Source: Dirofilaria immitis (taxonomy: Eukaryota; Nematoda; Chromadorea; Rhabditida; Onchocercidae). Taken from it: 64,000 nucleotides of DNA. The notes below the pieces were generated by a model. That model searched no databases and was not told where the DNA came from. It was given only the letters and a program-made list of their open reading frames with translations. How positions within the stretch are numbered: position 1 is the stretch's first letter; each line of letters begins with the position of its first letter. This document shows, piece by piece, positions 44,401 through 57,184 of this stretch. The translations under genes and the position numbers were made by a program. Location: positions 7,442,501-7,506,500 of the forward strand of contig JAKNDB010000087.1 in the NCBI GenBank assembly GCA_024305405.1, read 5' to 3'.

Positions 44401-44923
44401 ACGACGAAATTTGATAAACAGATAAGACTTACATAAAATTGTTTGCGGTTATAGCGCAAACGACAATTATTAAGAAGTGAGCTATCATTTAGATGAATTA
44501 GTGAACCTGAAAATGATTCAATTCCTGTTATTATTTCCGCATTTTTTTAATAAATAAATTCTATAATGCTGGTTGTCTTGAGAATTAGTTAATTTGCAGG
44601 AGGAAAATTTATGTCGTATTGATAAAATGTTTACAATTGTCATCGACATCTCGACTGACATCCTCTCCAGCAGGAAAAATATTATTACCGTGCAAGGTAC
44701 GAAACTGAAATGATTAATTTGATTAAAATAATTATTTCCAAAAAGACATAAATAATTCAATTCCGATGCAGCTTTTGCTAACTGTAAATCGTGGCCGTAC
44801 CGTTTCTGACCCATGCAGTCGTTGTAACGTCAACCATTCACAACCGATATCGATAACTTTGCATAAAATAAATCCATCTTTATCATCAGGTGCCCAAATA
44901 TGCATATTCACTTCTACTTCCAT
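35467..44923 (-). CDS. unconventional myosin class VI heavy chain
   Basis: Actin motor. 24 exons, all in phase, 1012 residues: 44923-44783, 44704-44635, 44506-44433, 44171-44042, 43860-43696, 43186-43089, 42553-42389, 42274-42191, 42039-41868, 41411-41267, 40537-40380, 40097-39933, 39651-39524, 39020-38863, 38711-38564, 38364-38225, 37931-37852, 37751-37657, 37509-37410, 37281-37191, 36990-36823, 36447-36362, 36053-35895, 35585-35467. Motor: P-loop [10 protein letters not shown], switch [10 protein letters not shown], switch [30 protein letters not shown]. After the converter ([16 protein letters not shown]) the class VI insert is present ([19 protein letters not shown]), then an IQ-like helix ([16 protein letters not shown]), a helical neck, a charged coil and a tail with [15 protein letters not shown] and [15 protein letters not shown]. 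It stops there, about 270 residues short of human MYO6. C. elegans has two class VI myosins, spe-15 and hum-8; I cannot say which is closer. Confidence 0.95.
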
Positions 44924-47562
44924 TAAGATTAATTATACTAGTGCTAAAAATTTAGATCAAAAATTTTCAAAAGTTTTAGCAAAAGATTTATTTCAATTTA
45001 TCATTACTTACCAATAAATTAAAGAATTTAGAATTCTTATTCGAACTGGCATAAATCGGTAACGAAAAGTAATAACTTTTTATGATTTTTTATTAAACGA
45101 GATGTTCCATATCTTTGTGATCTTTTCCAGAAGATTTAATATAAAAGGCTTCTCTTGAAATATTTAATAAATTAGGAATATATATGAACTAGAAAATGAA
45201 CTTAAAAATGTATTTGTAACCACAGTAGCTATATGAAATCCATTTTTAAAAATTTTATAGCACGGATGCGATAGAAACTAGATGCAAAAATAAAGATAAT
45301 GAAAAAAAACTATTTTGAAGACAAATCGCTTCTCCCACAATTACTTCTAAAACACATTTAAAAAATAGGAAGGTAAAGACAATCTTACGTACAACTAACC
45401 ACCTATCGCCACGAATGTTAATAATAAATGATATTTTTATTTAGAAAACTATTTTTGTGATAAATAGGATGGTATCTAAAATTCGAATTAAATTTTAATT
45501 ATTTCTATATTGTATAGACGAAAAATATTCAGTGTTATAAGAATAATTGTATACTTTTTCATATGTGATAAGCTAGTAAAGAGAAAACAAATGGTTTAAT
45601 AACAGTATAAAGATGTTTTTCTTCGATATTTATACTGATCAATCATTCTGCTAACTGATGAAATCTCTCAAGAACATTTTCCACGATTCCAATTGGTAAT
45701 AAATAAGATGGTAGAACATATTTTAGCAAGATACTATCACAGGTTCAGTAAAAAGGTTTGATACCTGAATTATCAGCAGTTTACTTAACACACGAATAAA
45801 GTGGAATAATTCGCAAAAAAATTAAAAAATTATACTTTTTAATGGAGATGAATAACGATTTCATCTGTACTGTTTTGACAGATAAATATCATCAAAGTTG
45901 TCTGAATGACTCTGTCGCTTCTTTACTTTTTAATTTCTCCCTTCTTTATTCCATTCGTCTTTATACATGAAGAACTTTTAAACGAAGAATATCCGCCCTC
46001 TTCATTTAGTTACTTTACTTCTTGCATACTTCATGTACTTACCTCCAGCTCTACTTTTCTCTCAATACAATACATATCTTGGAAGTTCTAAAAATTGGAC
46101 CGGTAAAATTATTAATTTGCTGTTGATAAATTGAAAATTGGAAAATTTATATGATTGTTCGGAAATCCAAATTTGGCTTGTAATATAAAATTTTAAGAAA
46201 AGGAAAGAATATCTTTTCAATAAATTAATTGATTTGTGATCTTGGCCATAAGAACTGTAATTCGGTTACAGGGAACAGCAGCCATTTATAAATTAATTGT
46301 CATTGTCTTTATTGCTCCGAAAAATTTCTAGCATTATTTCTCACATCTTCAATTCATTATCCATAGCAAGACTAAAGATCAAATAATTTTCCTTCTTATG
46401 AAGAAAAATTCTTTTTCTTATGAACAATCTTCAAAGAAATTGTAAATTTACCATTACTTATCTAAACCTATCTTATGTCCAGAGTTTCTTGGTTCAGTCA
46501 ATCAGTCATAAATTGAATATTTGAATATTTGTTGTATCGCTCAATTATATATGGGTACTATTTTAACAAGATGCATGCTTCCTTTTTTAACAGGATTTAT
46601 CCAATTTGGATCATCGTCTCGCTCTATTCATTTTTTACTCATTAATCTTTTTTATTAATATTTAATTTCATTATTCGTATCCGTATTGCGTTAAATAAAG
46701 CTCGTTTAATTACCCAAGTTTGAGCATTAAGCAATACTGCGACTCATTATAGTCACAAGCCAAAGAAAAACCTTATCCTAAATGACATAAACTTTGACGT
46801 CACATCCACAACGAAGACTCAAACAACGGTTATAACAACGATTTCTCCCACTTCAAGTCGCATCAAACTATCAACAAAGTGTATTATTTTCCACTCCTCT
46901 GCTTTTTTATATCAATGTCTTTATCAAGTTTTTTCAATCATTTGTAAATTACGTTCTGTTTTATATTCTTTAAAGTCGTTTTTTACCTTCCACGTAATGA
47001 TGATTTTATTATCACAACTCCATCTCTCAGCAAAATTATAATTAGAGCTTCAATTAAAATTTTGTGATTGAACTTTTGATATAAGACATAAGTGTAGTAT
47101 TCCACAAATAAAACGGTGTAAAACAGCCATAAATGCAATACTGATAATTTATATATAAATGAATACTAAATGCCACAGTAGATGTTTCTATTCAGTAGGT
47201 GTTAATAGAAATGTGTGAAGGTTTTTAAATTTATTCAGATTTATAAAAACTGATTATATCTACTAATAATCGAGACCAAATAATGAATAAAATTTCGTCG
47301 AAATTCTATGTCGTCTTTATTAAAATGACATGCACCGAAATACAGTAGCATCAGCACTAAGAAATGGTAATTGAGCTAATACTAATCATAAATTTAGATC
47401 ATTTCCAAGATAACAAATTTCGTCCAATACGAAAGATATTGTACATCTTTGTTTTTATTTTCTTTTCTTTTTAATTTATCCATTCCAAATTTCTAAACAT
47501 AAATGGAATAAAAAATTTAGTAAGAAAAGTTCTTTCTTAAATCTTTTCTGATGGAAATGAAA
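44924..47562. other. intergenic region upstream of myosin VI
   Basis: No coding exon recognised on either strand. Should contain the myosin VI promoter. A perfect TGACGTCA palindrome (CRE/ATF-like) lies at 46795-46802, about 1.9 kb upstream of the myosin ATG. Confidence 0.4.
46795..46802. promoter_or_regulatory. CRE-like palindrome TGACGTCA
   Basis: Exact match to the CREB/ATF consensus in an intergenic region between two minus-strand genes. An 8-base match can occur by chance, so function is only a possibility. Confidence 0.2.
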
Positions 47563-49991
47563 TCATAAAGTTTCAAAAGCAGCAACAATAATAAAAATAA
47601 CCAAAGCGAATGCCGAGAAAAGATTATTAGCAGCGATATAAATGTGCCGTCATTCCATGGTATAGTCTGGCTGAGCATTTTCAAAATTTATCTGGACACA
47701 CTCATCGAAATGCCAGAAATAGCTAGCAGTTAGATCAGGTTCTGAAATTATATTGTCTTAGTTAGAACTACAGATCCAAACATTTTCCAATTATATTATG
47801 ACTTTCTTAATATTTAAGCTTTATTCAATGATTTTAAAGTGATTGCTAGTTATTAGAGGAACAATATATTTAAAGCAAATTTATTTCCTAACAAATACTT
47901 TGCGGATGGATCGAAACTGCGAAATTCAGCGGTTATTGTTAAGAAAAATGCTTTCAATGTTTATTAATAATGTTTATCAAATGCACTCTCTCTCTAAAAT
48001 TCTTTTTCTTCTAAAAATCAATCTCATTTTTCACATCTTAGTCAAGAAGTTAAGAATTAACCGATAGAGCAAACAAGATGATTGATCATTTTAGATGCTA
48101 GATAAAAGTTATATCGCGGAGATACAGTACACCTAACTCGCTTAGTGCTATTGAAATCATGTTGATCATTGTACTGATTATTGTCAAAATAATTTGAATT
48201 AAAAATTTACAAATTTTCGGGTTTGTCCTTCCGAAACATTTTGCGATTGAACAAAGGAAAATAAAAGATACGGTTGCAACAAAGAGGAGAAAAGTTTAAC
48301 GTAAATCTGAATTGTTTGATATCCGAAGAGAGGCGAAACAAGTATAAGCATCGTTGTAATGGAGATTTGAATCGTAAAACAATGCGTAAAGTTGATATTT
48401 GTTTTTGGGCACGTATACAAATGTAAATAAGTTCGAAATCCGAACCCATTTTAGTAATTGCTACAGTAAGATACCACAATAATTACTCATTCAAAATACA
48501 TAAGAATAATAATTTTCAATTGAAATAATTAAACACATATTGAAATTGAAACTATTAGAAACATATCAACAAATAATTCTTACTCAAAATTACCATTTCA
48601 ATTATTTCTAAAATTTCTATTTTTTTCATCAAAAGAAAATACTGCGGCAAAATCAAAACTTCATTAATTTATTTGAAAAACTCTATTCATCAAATATACA
48701 AAAATTAGAATACAACCTTTAATATCCATGCAGAATAGAATGTTCATCGGCAGGATTTATCAATTCATTCGATACCATCGCCATTCTAATAACTTGCGAC
48801 ATCATTGTTTTACTTTCAACTTTCACTTTAAAATGCACTTTTCCATTGAAATTGAGATTACCGATTGAAACGTATAGGCAACAATCATTTTTTCCTCTGG
48901 ATATCTAAAGAAAATTAGGTGTCAACTAGAAAGGGATTTATTTAGATAATTGAAATAATATTAATACCGTAATTTAAAAAATCATTCTACATAAGTTAAG
49001 TGCGCAATATATAACTTCCTAAGTTTTCATCACTTATTTAAAGGTAAACGATGAATTATTCATTATGGTAAAAAATATTACCTGTAATAGCTAATATTAT
49101 AAAAGGCTAGATAGCGAAACGAACAAAGTGCCGTGACTTTCTCATTTGAGAATATAACAATTTCCTGTATTGTTGTATAACAATCTTAAGCAGTGTTACA
49201 CTGTCTTAAAATAAATTGAGTAGGAGGATATACATACATCTATCTATCTATTCATGTCCACAATAACTATCACTATGTTTACAACTTACAATCATTACTA
49301 CCAGCTATAGCCCAGAAAAGCAACAATCACTTTCTATTTTTTAATCGAACAAAATTAGAACATTATATTCATGATCAGAACATTTCTCATAATGTGAAAA
49401 CCTATCTTGTAATAATGCTCGGAAACATAATATTTAAATTATACTTTATACCAGTAAGCCAAATTCATAACCCTAAATAATATTCATCGTTGATTTTAGA
49501 TTTCCATATGTGATGAGAATCGTCTAATGACTAATCTGCACTCAGTCAGCTGCCATTCTGTTTTATTCCACTCCAAGCGTTTCTCTTTCCACGACTAAAT
49601 TTTATCGAATCATCAATTTCGTGGAAAAAAAATTTTTTTCATTGCTTTCACAATTTACATTTCAAAGAATTTCTGATTAAAGATAAGCATAAGTTTTTAG
49701 AGATTTTGAAAATAAGCGCATCAAGGATTGTCGCACATTATGAACTTCCGATAAATTCTATTCAACGATTTTTTTCAGAAGAATTTTTTTAATTTGTAAA
49801 GGTGAGAAAACCAATCAATCATATATAAATCACTGTAAATAGTGAATTGGGATGAGAATCTTTCCATCTGAAATAAAAAATAGAAATGAAGAAGAATAAT
49901 CAATAAAATAAAATTATAATAACCAGCTTGACATGTTGTACCGATGCATGATTGACTATAATTGTAAATATGTCATCTTTTGGCATATAGT
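47563..49991 (-). CDS. divergent pentameric (Cys-loop family) ligand-gated ion channel
   Basis: Recognised pieces 5' to 3': 49991-49924 (YMPKDDIFTIIVNHASVQHV, N-terminal strand), 49594-49452 (SWKEKRLEWN then HHIWKSKINDEYY, the W-x-D-x-RLxW and IWxP-type blocks), 49164-49082 (EIVIFSNEKVTALCSF), 48904 to about 48722 (YPEEKNDCCLYVSIGNLNFN, the strand after the Cys loop), about 48470-48211 (pre-TM1 DFELIYICIRAQK, TM1 CFTIQISITTMLILVSPLF, another membrane segment), and about 47736-47563 (EWRHIYIAANNLFSAFALVI-type TM4). The order is that of an acetylcholine-receptor-like channel subunit. Start codon not found. Frame breaks: T run 48888-48893, T run 48402-48406, one within the 49.5 kb exon, plus an in-frame TGA at 47650-47652 just before TM4. 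Family call is by pattern only. Confidence 0.6.
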
Positions 49992-51927
49992 CTATAAAAT
50001 GGAATTTGTACAAATTTCAACAAATATATTTTAGTATAAATCAGGCTTTATGATTATGTTTATAGAAATATGCGCATGATTAACTTATATTACGCTACTT
50101 TCACGCTTTGAATTCAATTGAAGTTCCGTTTGTATTCTTAGCATTTATATAATCATTCCCTTTCTAATTTACTTAAATACCAGCTTATGTTATGAAGAGA
50201 TTTTGAAAAATGTACATAACTAACGAGCGGATATTTCCAAACTTTGCTTTTGCACGATCAACTAGAAAATAATGAATGCAGTCCTCCAATTTATTCGAAA
50301 TATCATTCGATGATAAGTCTTAAATTAAATTAATCCAAAATATAATCGTGAAATCCATCCCTCGTCCTTTAAATTGTCTTGAAATTTCTTCTAAACTTGC
50401 AGATATTCTCTATGGACAATCATAATAAAATATATGATTTAAATTTTAAACTCTATGTGCAAAGCTACTAGAAAGTTCTTCGGGAAGAAAAAAGTAAGAT
50501 CAGTTTTTCTTCTTTAAAAATTTCTAATATGCAAGGTGACTAAAAATGATCAAATTCTATACTGAATAGTTTACGGTGTTTCCCTAAACATTAGTTTAAT
50601 CAATTTTTTAACCACCTGAGATATTATGACGATGCATACAATCAACTGTAGTTAATGTTTCTGCTGTGTAATGAAATTTTGAGAAGAGCAACAACAAAAA
50701 CAACCCATTTCAAAAAGTAATATGATCCTTTCTCGCGAACAAGGCCATAACAATTCTTACAAGCACTCAAATACAAGTCAAGCGATATATAAATTAACAC
50801 TAGCAATGCTTATAAAGATAATAGAGAAGTTCCTCAGTTTTTTTCTCATGGTTGTCAACAAGGTCGCTATTGGCAACGTTTCCTTGCCTCAGTCATTATG
50901 TAATGAATTTTCTGTTAAATTATCTCTCAATCATTAATTATATAATAAATCTTTTGTTAAATTATTCCCATGATATGACATTAGTGCAATTAAGCATAGA
51001 AGGCATTTTTTTTCCTGTCTTTCTAAGCAATAGTCGCAATCGAATGTCCCGGGAAGGGTAAATTGGTAAGAAATCATCTTTTGTGGTCAAACAACAATTT
51101 ATATGTTCTGAGGTTTTAGAAGAGATATTGCATCTCATTCTCTATTTGGCATGACCATGATGATACTTTTTTAGTGTGAACATCGACGAGAACAAATGTA
51201 CTCGCAAATTCCGTGCTATGGTAATTCATTATTCCATATCCATAACTAATTGATAGAGAAATGCATCTGCGGAAAATCTATTTTATTAATATCGGAATAT
51301 TTAAGATCATTTTAAATATAGTTCCGTTGTTGTTGATCAGCTACAAAAGAATATGAGAAGTAAAGGCATACAGTGATGTAATAAGTATCATACATCGGAA
51401 TACAAAAAGTGAGATTTACTTCGTGACCAGCAATAGATATTATTAATACTAATAATATTCACAATTATAATTAGTGGTTATTTATTGGATATATTTATAA
51501 ATCATGGGAAGTTAGGACAACTGCTGCATCTTATTATTTATTAGAAACTAATTTTTTAAACCAGTGAAATTATTTCGAAACGCTTCTAAATTAAATCAAA
51601 TAAAACTACTCCTAAAATTAGTACTTTAAGTCTCTGATTAAATCTTCACGAAAAATTTAAATTCTTGAATGATAAGTTTATGACTTAGTAGTTTCGGGGA
51701 TAGAAAACACTTACAGCAAAAATCAAAAATTTATAGATATTTCTATTGAAACGATTATCGTCCGTTTTCAGTATATTCGGGAAAAATTTTATTAATGAAA
51801 AAATTTCATTTCATCTATGTCATATAATATATTACAGGCATTCATAAAATATGTTTACATTAATTCTCTAATAACAACACTAATACTGTTAGATGAACAG
51901 TTTTTTCCTAAATTTTTATTTCAGCGT
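49992..51927. other. gap between the channel gene and the NDUFA11-like gene
   Basis: Any signal-peptide exon of the channel should lie here, but I could not identify it. No other coding signal found. Confidence 0.35.
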
Positions 51928-54900
51928 TCACCATTTCTTGGTGGGTATTTCCTCTTCACCACCTCTCCACTTCAGTTTCCATACCAGCGGTCCACCATAA
52001 AAGCTTCCAGATTTACGATGTATAACTTTGTTTTGCAAACTCCACTCTGACACTCTCATATACTGCCAGCACAATCCAGTAATGTATACAACGAAGCCCA
52101 AAGAAAAGCCAGCAAGAAAATTATCTCCTGAAATGAAATCACAGAATTATTAAACTGACGTCAAGAAATCGTGGACAGCCGAAGAAAATATAACCATAGT
52201 ACTACAGAACGAGCACAGGAGAGATTTCGCATAATTATACTATTAGGTAAGACTTGAGCAAGATTGAGATTTTAGGATAGATAATCGCGTTGAAAGACCA
52301 ACTGTTTCAGGAACTCATATCTTCTTAAAAATATTAAAAAACTTTAGATTTATAAAAAACAGTGGTGTTTATTTTTGAATTAACTACTTTTTAAGAGAGA
52401 ATTTTGGATTTGTAAAAACAGTGGCCACTATTTTCGAATTACTTTGCTTAAGAAACAGTTTCTTTGAGAAGTGAAGGAAATACTTCATTGAACTTCAATC
52501 AAACAGAATGAATGGAAGAATCTCGATAATCGATTAAATGAACTGCTCTCATAAGAAACAAGAGAAAAATCCATGAAATCTTTGTTGTTTAAAAAGGATA
52601 AACAAAAAAATAAGTTACCATGCTAAGAATTAAATTTCATTTACTTACTCATTGTTGCAAAAACGATTCCTGTTGCGGCAGATGCATAGAGATGGTTCAT
52701 GAAATCGTCTTTGTGTCTTACCATCGCTGCACCACTCAGGGTTACACCCCATGCGAAAGCTAATGTAGCTGAAGTACAACCATTTTTGCAAAAACCAAAA
52801 ATGAACCGATTAAGTTGCAAACTTTTTTGTAAAGTTTACTGGCAAAGTGGAATGCTGAATGATTTAGATATATTAAAGGGACAAAGATATAATATGCTTC
52901 AAAATTAGCCCTACTACTTTGGCAAATTAACTGAAACTACGATTTACTGTCTAAGCACAATAATTTTCCTGTCTTTTCAGCCCTCAACTTTCTTTTTCTC
53001 TTGGTTAAGAATAACAGCAGGACAATAACAGATAATTCCATTTAAAAATCGGATTTTTCAAAACTAAACAATGCTTTAGCATTGCTCACAAAAGTTTTAA
53101 AAAATTAAAAGAAGAAATATCTGGAAAATAACCTGGAGTTGGCAAGAGTTTAAAATATGTCTTCAATACTGATAGTGGGGTAACTGGTACAGGAAGTATA
53201 TTGTGACCTCGAATATGCAAACCAGTGTATGGGATCACTGAAAAGAAAAATTTATTTAATTCCATACCCTAAACTAAGCTTTTTTCGTACGATAACAAAA
53301 CTAAAATTAAGTTTACACTACTCGTTTCTCCTGTATTTTTTTTGAAAGTATCCTATTTATTCACTTATATCTTTACTTTTATACAAGATGCAAATACTAA
53401 AATAACTAAATTTCATAAAAGACAATTTTGCAGATTTAGAAATCGATCAAAAAGATACTTACAAAAAAAAGCGGTATATTGTGCGCAAGCCAACCCCTTT
53501 ATAATGGGATCTTCGTTAAGTGGAGAATTGAAAAACCGAAATGGCTTTGGTATCCACCACGATGTTTTATGCCTGGCCTAAGTAAGATAATTAACTTTCT
53601 TCATATGGAAAAGTACAAAATGACACCAAAGTTATCTTAAAAATTATCCCGAGACCGTATATTCTCCGTGTTCTATCATTCACCTAAACTGTGCAAAATA
53701 CTTTATGGAAAGACAATCGAATAATTACATATTACTTGATTTATTTGTTTATTCTGTAATATTGTTGAGGAAAGAAATTTTCTCTGATATACTTTCAATT
53801 CAAAAAAGAGTAATATACTCAAAATTTATCTAATGACTTGCCAGAAATTCATGATAGTTGTTGTTGGCGCGCATTACTTTCAAGCCCTGGTAATGAGGCC
53901 ATGGTCCTTCAGTTAATTCATATTTTGAAGCGATATCTTTATACTGCGTGGAAGTTTTATAAAGCTGAAAATAACAAATTAAAAAATACGAATTAAGAAT
54001 ATACCAAAAGAGTGTAGAATTCAAAAGAATTTAAAATGATTATTAAATCTATTATGTAATATTTTTCCAACACTCTACGGCGATTACCGCTATTTTTTTC
54101 ATGAAGATATGTTTCCAAACTGACCATTACAATGTTACATACTTGTAGCAGTACAAAAGGTCGTAGATATAACTATCTCTTTCATATTTTAATATATTCT
54201 CGTTTTAAACTTTCCTTATCTTTAATGCAATCAAAAGCTGGTAGCATGCTCTTGCTTTCTCTAAAAAAACGTCAATGAAAACTTCTCCATCTTCAAACTT
54301 TTTACTTTTAGTCTTTTTCTAAAAATCTCTTTACTCTCTTCGGTTGCATCTTCACTCAATGACACCATGACTCTCGTTATTTTCATCGGCAATCTAACTC
54401 ACACTAAAATGCTTCGCTTGACAACTATTTTTGATAATACTTAGTAACCTTATTCATAAATTTTTCGTAATTCCCTGGTTGATCACCTTTCCGTGTTAAA
54501 TTAGGATATCTCGTTGAATCGAGGCCCATCGGACCCGCAAGAGAAGTTCCATCCGGCACTTTAGGATCATAGCTAGAAAACGTGATCTTGCACAGCAATA
54601 TAATAATGAACAAAAATGTCTCTAGGTTGAATCTATAGAATAAACAGTAATTTCCTGAGCAAAAAATTTTAAATTTGGATTTAAAACTAACTATTCCGGA
54701 TCATGCTCTCTTAACTGTGGTCTTGCAATAACCATTTTACCGTTTTCTGTTGCTGCATCTGTCCAGCCTAATTCAGTCCACCACACTTTACGCGATTTGC
54801 TTCTGCATAAAAAAATGTTAAAAAGCAAAGAAGAGGAATTTGAAAATAACACAATTAAAAGGATATATTATCAGAGGATTTGAAAACTACACGTAAATTA

Positions 54901-55021
54901 TATGATAAACAAACTGGTCGCGCTGATCCCAACGTTTGTTCCAATAACCGATCCAGGGTGGTCTGGACGGTGTATATGTAGCTCGCAATGGTTCTTCTTC
55001 GTCTTTTTCAAATTCAGCCAT
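51928..55021 (-). CDS. NDUFA11: mitochondrial complex I subunit NDUFA11-like (Tim17-type) with N-terminal extension
   Basis: Eight exons, all in phase, 322 residues: 55021-54915, 54802-54692, 54572-54449, 53964-53878, 53577-53463, 53237-53133, 52768-52649, 52127-51928 (TGA). A T-rich splice acceptor at 55036, only 15 bases before the ATG, fits cis- or SL trans-splicing to the start. Residues 1 to about 140 are soluble and Trp-rich (MAEFEKDEEEPLRATY, RPPWIGYWNKRWDQRD, VWWTELGWTDAATENG). The rest is membrane-like: WWIPKPFRFFNSPL, IIKGLACAQYTAFFL, TPATLAFAWGVTLSGAAMV, HLYASAATGIVFATM, NFLAGFSLGFVVYITGL. This resembles the four-helix Tim17/Tim23/NDUFA11 fold, and the match to NDUFA11 is by pattern. 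The N-terminal part I do not recognise. Exon 4 must use the donor after 53878 to join it. Confidence 0.65.
52347..52441. repeat. two imperfect copies of a ~36-bp unit around AACAGTGG
   Basis: Copies at about 52347-52382 and 52406-52441 share GATTT, AAAAACAGTGG and TTTT.GAATTA. They sit in the last intron of the NDUFA11-like gene. The AAAAACAGTGG core recurs in the hairpin at 62443-62471. Confidence 0.5.
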
Positions 55022-57184
55022 AACGCTGGCTATTTCTGAAATGCAAACTTTTCTTTTACCTAACTTTCCAATCTATCATGGTTACGATATAAACTTCTCT
55101 AAACATCGGGACCAAAATCGACGCAACAAAACACGTACCCAGACTATTTTACCCCACCAGTCCTGCTCACCGAACTATTGTTAATGTGCCCAACGTTAAA
55201 GATCTGACAATGAAAATATTAAATCTCTTCCCGGCATGGTTAGCCATAGAATAATGACAAATCATTTCCAATAAATAGTGATTTGTGATGACGCGATTCG
55301 TGATAATGTAGCCAGGGTCGTGAAGAATGTTGTTATGAATCATGGTAAATTTTATTATTAATTGTGTCATCGTAAGTTGAAACAACATGACTGGTGATGA
55401 GATGGTATGAGGTACTTATGAACATCATTTTATCAGTATTCCTTCGAAAAGATTTCACAAAAAAAGATATTTTTTCAAATTTTTACAGAGTTCGAAATCA
55501 GCAGTTAGAAAGAAACGAGATCGAAAAATCTTTCCAGACAAAGCTTTAGACAGAATCAGCAAGTTAAGTTTGGGATGAATACGTATCATTTAACATACTA
55601 AATACATATTCACATATTTTGATATTTATTCTACTATCAGTAGGATGTGATAAGAACGCCATTTTTTCATTTATCAATCTTTCTATTAAATTCATTTGTT
55701 CATCTATTAATAGTATGTTCCAATATTCGAGCAAATATTGAAAGATACTTCTATGTACTAAAGTTTGAGATAAATTTCAATAAGTTAAACGAAATCCGTC
55801 CTGACTAGTGATAAATGATAGATGAACAATGAACTTTAATATTTGAAATAAAATTGGAAATTAATTTTCAAAAAATATTTTTAAATTGATGAAAGCAGAA
55901 TTTTATGCTTCATTTGTGCTACATTCGGATCGAACTTGAAATTCTTATATGCTATTATAAAGCAAAACAAATAATTCCTTGATCTTCAATATCAATGTTG
56001 ATAATAAAATGGACAAAAAGCAGGTGGAGGTGAAGACAAGGAGTATCAGAGGGGTCATTAGCTAAGAGTTCACAGTTCATGCATGCAACAGATAAGCTAA
56101 AGCTGCAGTGCTGCAGGGAAAAGTATTGGATTGATCGATGTGTATTGTTAATTTGGTTGTGCCATTATAAAGTATAGCAGAAGCAACGTGTGTGGTCTCG
56201 GACACCTTCTTTACTCCTCCCCTCACCGTTATCGATATCCGTATCGTCTTTATCGTGTCGCGCCACATCTTCCCACGAATACGTCTCGATACATCAAGAA
56301 GAGATCAAAGGTTATTATAGAAATGTATGTTATTTCCATAATAAATAACAAAACCATCTTCATAACTCGGCGGTGCTGCAAGGACTTCGTAATTAGATTG
56401 TTAAGACGATGACAAATTTAAACGAACGTCCATGAATAATATTATCAAGGATATGATCATATTATAAAGATATGATCACATTATTCAGACTACTGGATTT
56501 TGCTTTTGAGATTCATTTTGTAAACATCAAGAATATCTTTGGTGGATAAAAATATTTCCGAAAAAATAAATCCTCGAAATTATCGTGATGCAGAAAAAAA
56601 AAAGAAATGGAGCAAAATGATAAAAATCGAGAATAACACCAAAATAATCAAGAGTGAAATAATTACTCTAATTTTCTATCTATCTACGAAAATTAAGTTT
56701 AACAAATAATTTTTTTTTTTTACTTCATGTCAATAAAAATGGGTCAAATCCATGACCTGCTCACGATAATTAAGGGGCAATTTAAAATTGATGCGTGCTG
56801 CATTCGTAGCTGAGATTTTTAATGTTTTTGAAGCTATTCGAGATTGTATGCTTTTTAAAAACCACATCAGATATCAATTAAATTTAGGTATATTATGTGT
56901 AATCAGAATACATGATACATCATGGAACAGCAATCAATGCGCTTGATGCCTTATCAATCACATGCATTTTTTTTTGAGAGATTTCTTGGGAAATCATGCA
57001 TGTGATCTAAAATTAATGAATATCTTTAAATGATACATTGAAAAGGATTGAATTTTAGGATTTACAGAAACAATTTTCCAAGTTTTGTAATTAGCAACAA
57101 TTGACGAAGTTATAATCATTGGAAGAGGAACTTCGACACAACAAAATATTTAGTAACTTTATTTAATATAAATACTGCTTTGAG
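55022..57184. other. intergenic region between divergent genes
   Basis: Separates the minus-strand NDUFA11-like gene from the plus-strand Cys-rich gene and should hold both promoters. Open stretches near 55.2 kb and 56.1 kb have no splice support or family resemblance. Nothing else seen. Confidence 0.4.

Noticed and set aside
53463..53470. Apparent frameshift in the T run of the NDUFA11-like exon 5
   Set aside because: Recounting shows one T belongs to the preceding GCT codon; the exon ends in phase 1 and joins correctly.
53830..55021. Reading the NDUFA11-like locus as two genes, the first ending at the TAG at 53830
   Set aside because: The second half would have no start codon, and a good GTAATG donor after 53878 joins both halves in phase. 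Kept as a possible refutation.
56077..56268. Minus-strand open frame of 63 codons
   Set aside because: No splice context, family resemblance or conserved motif.
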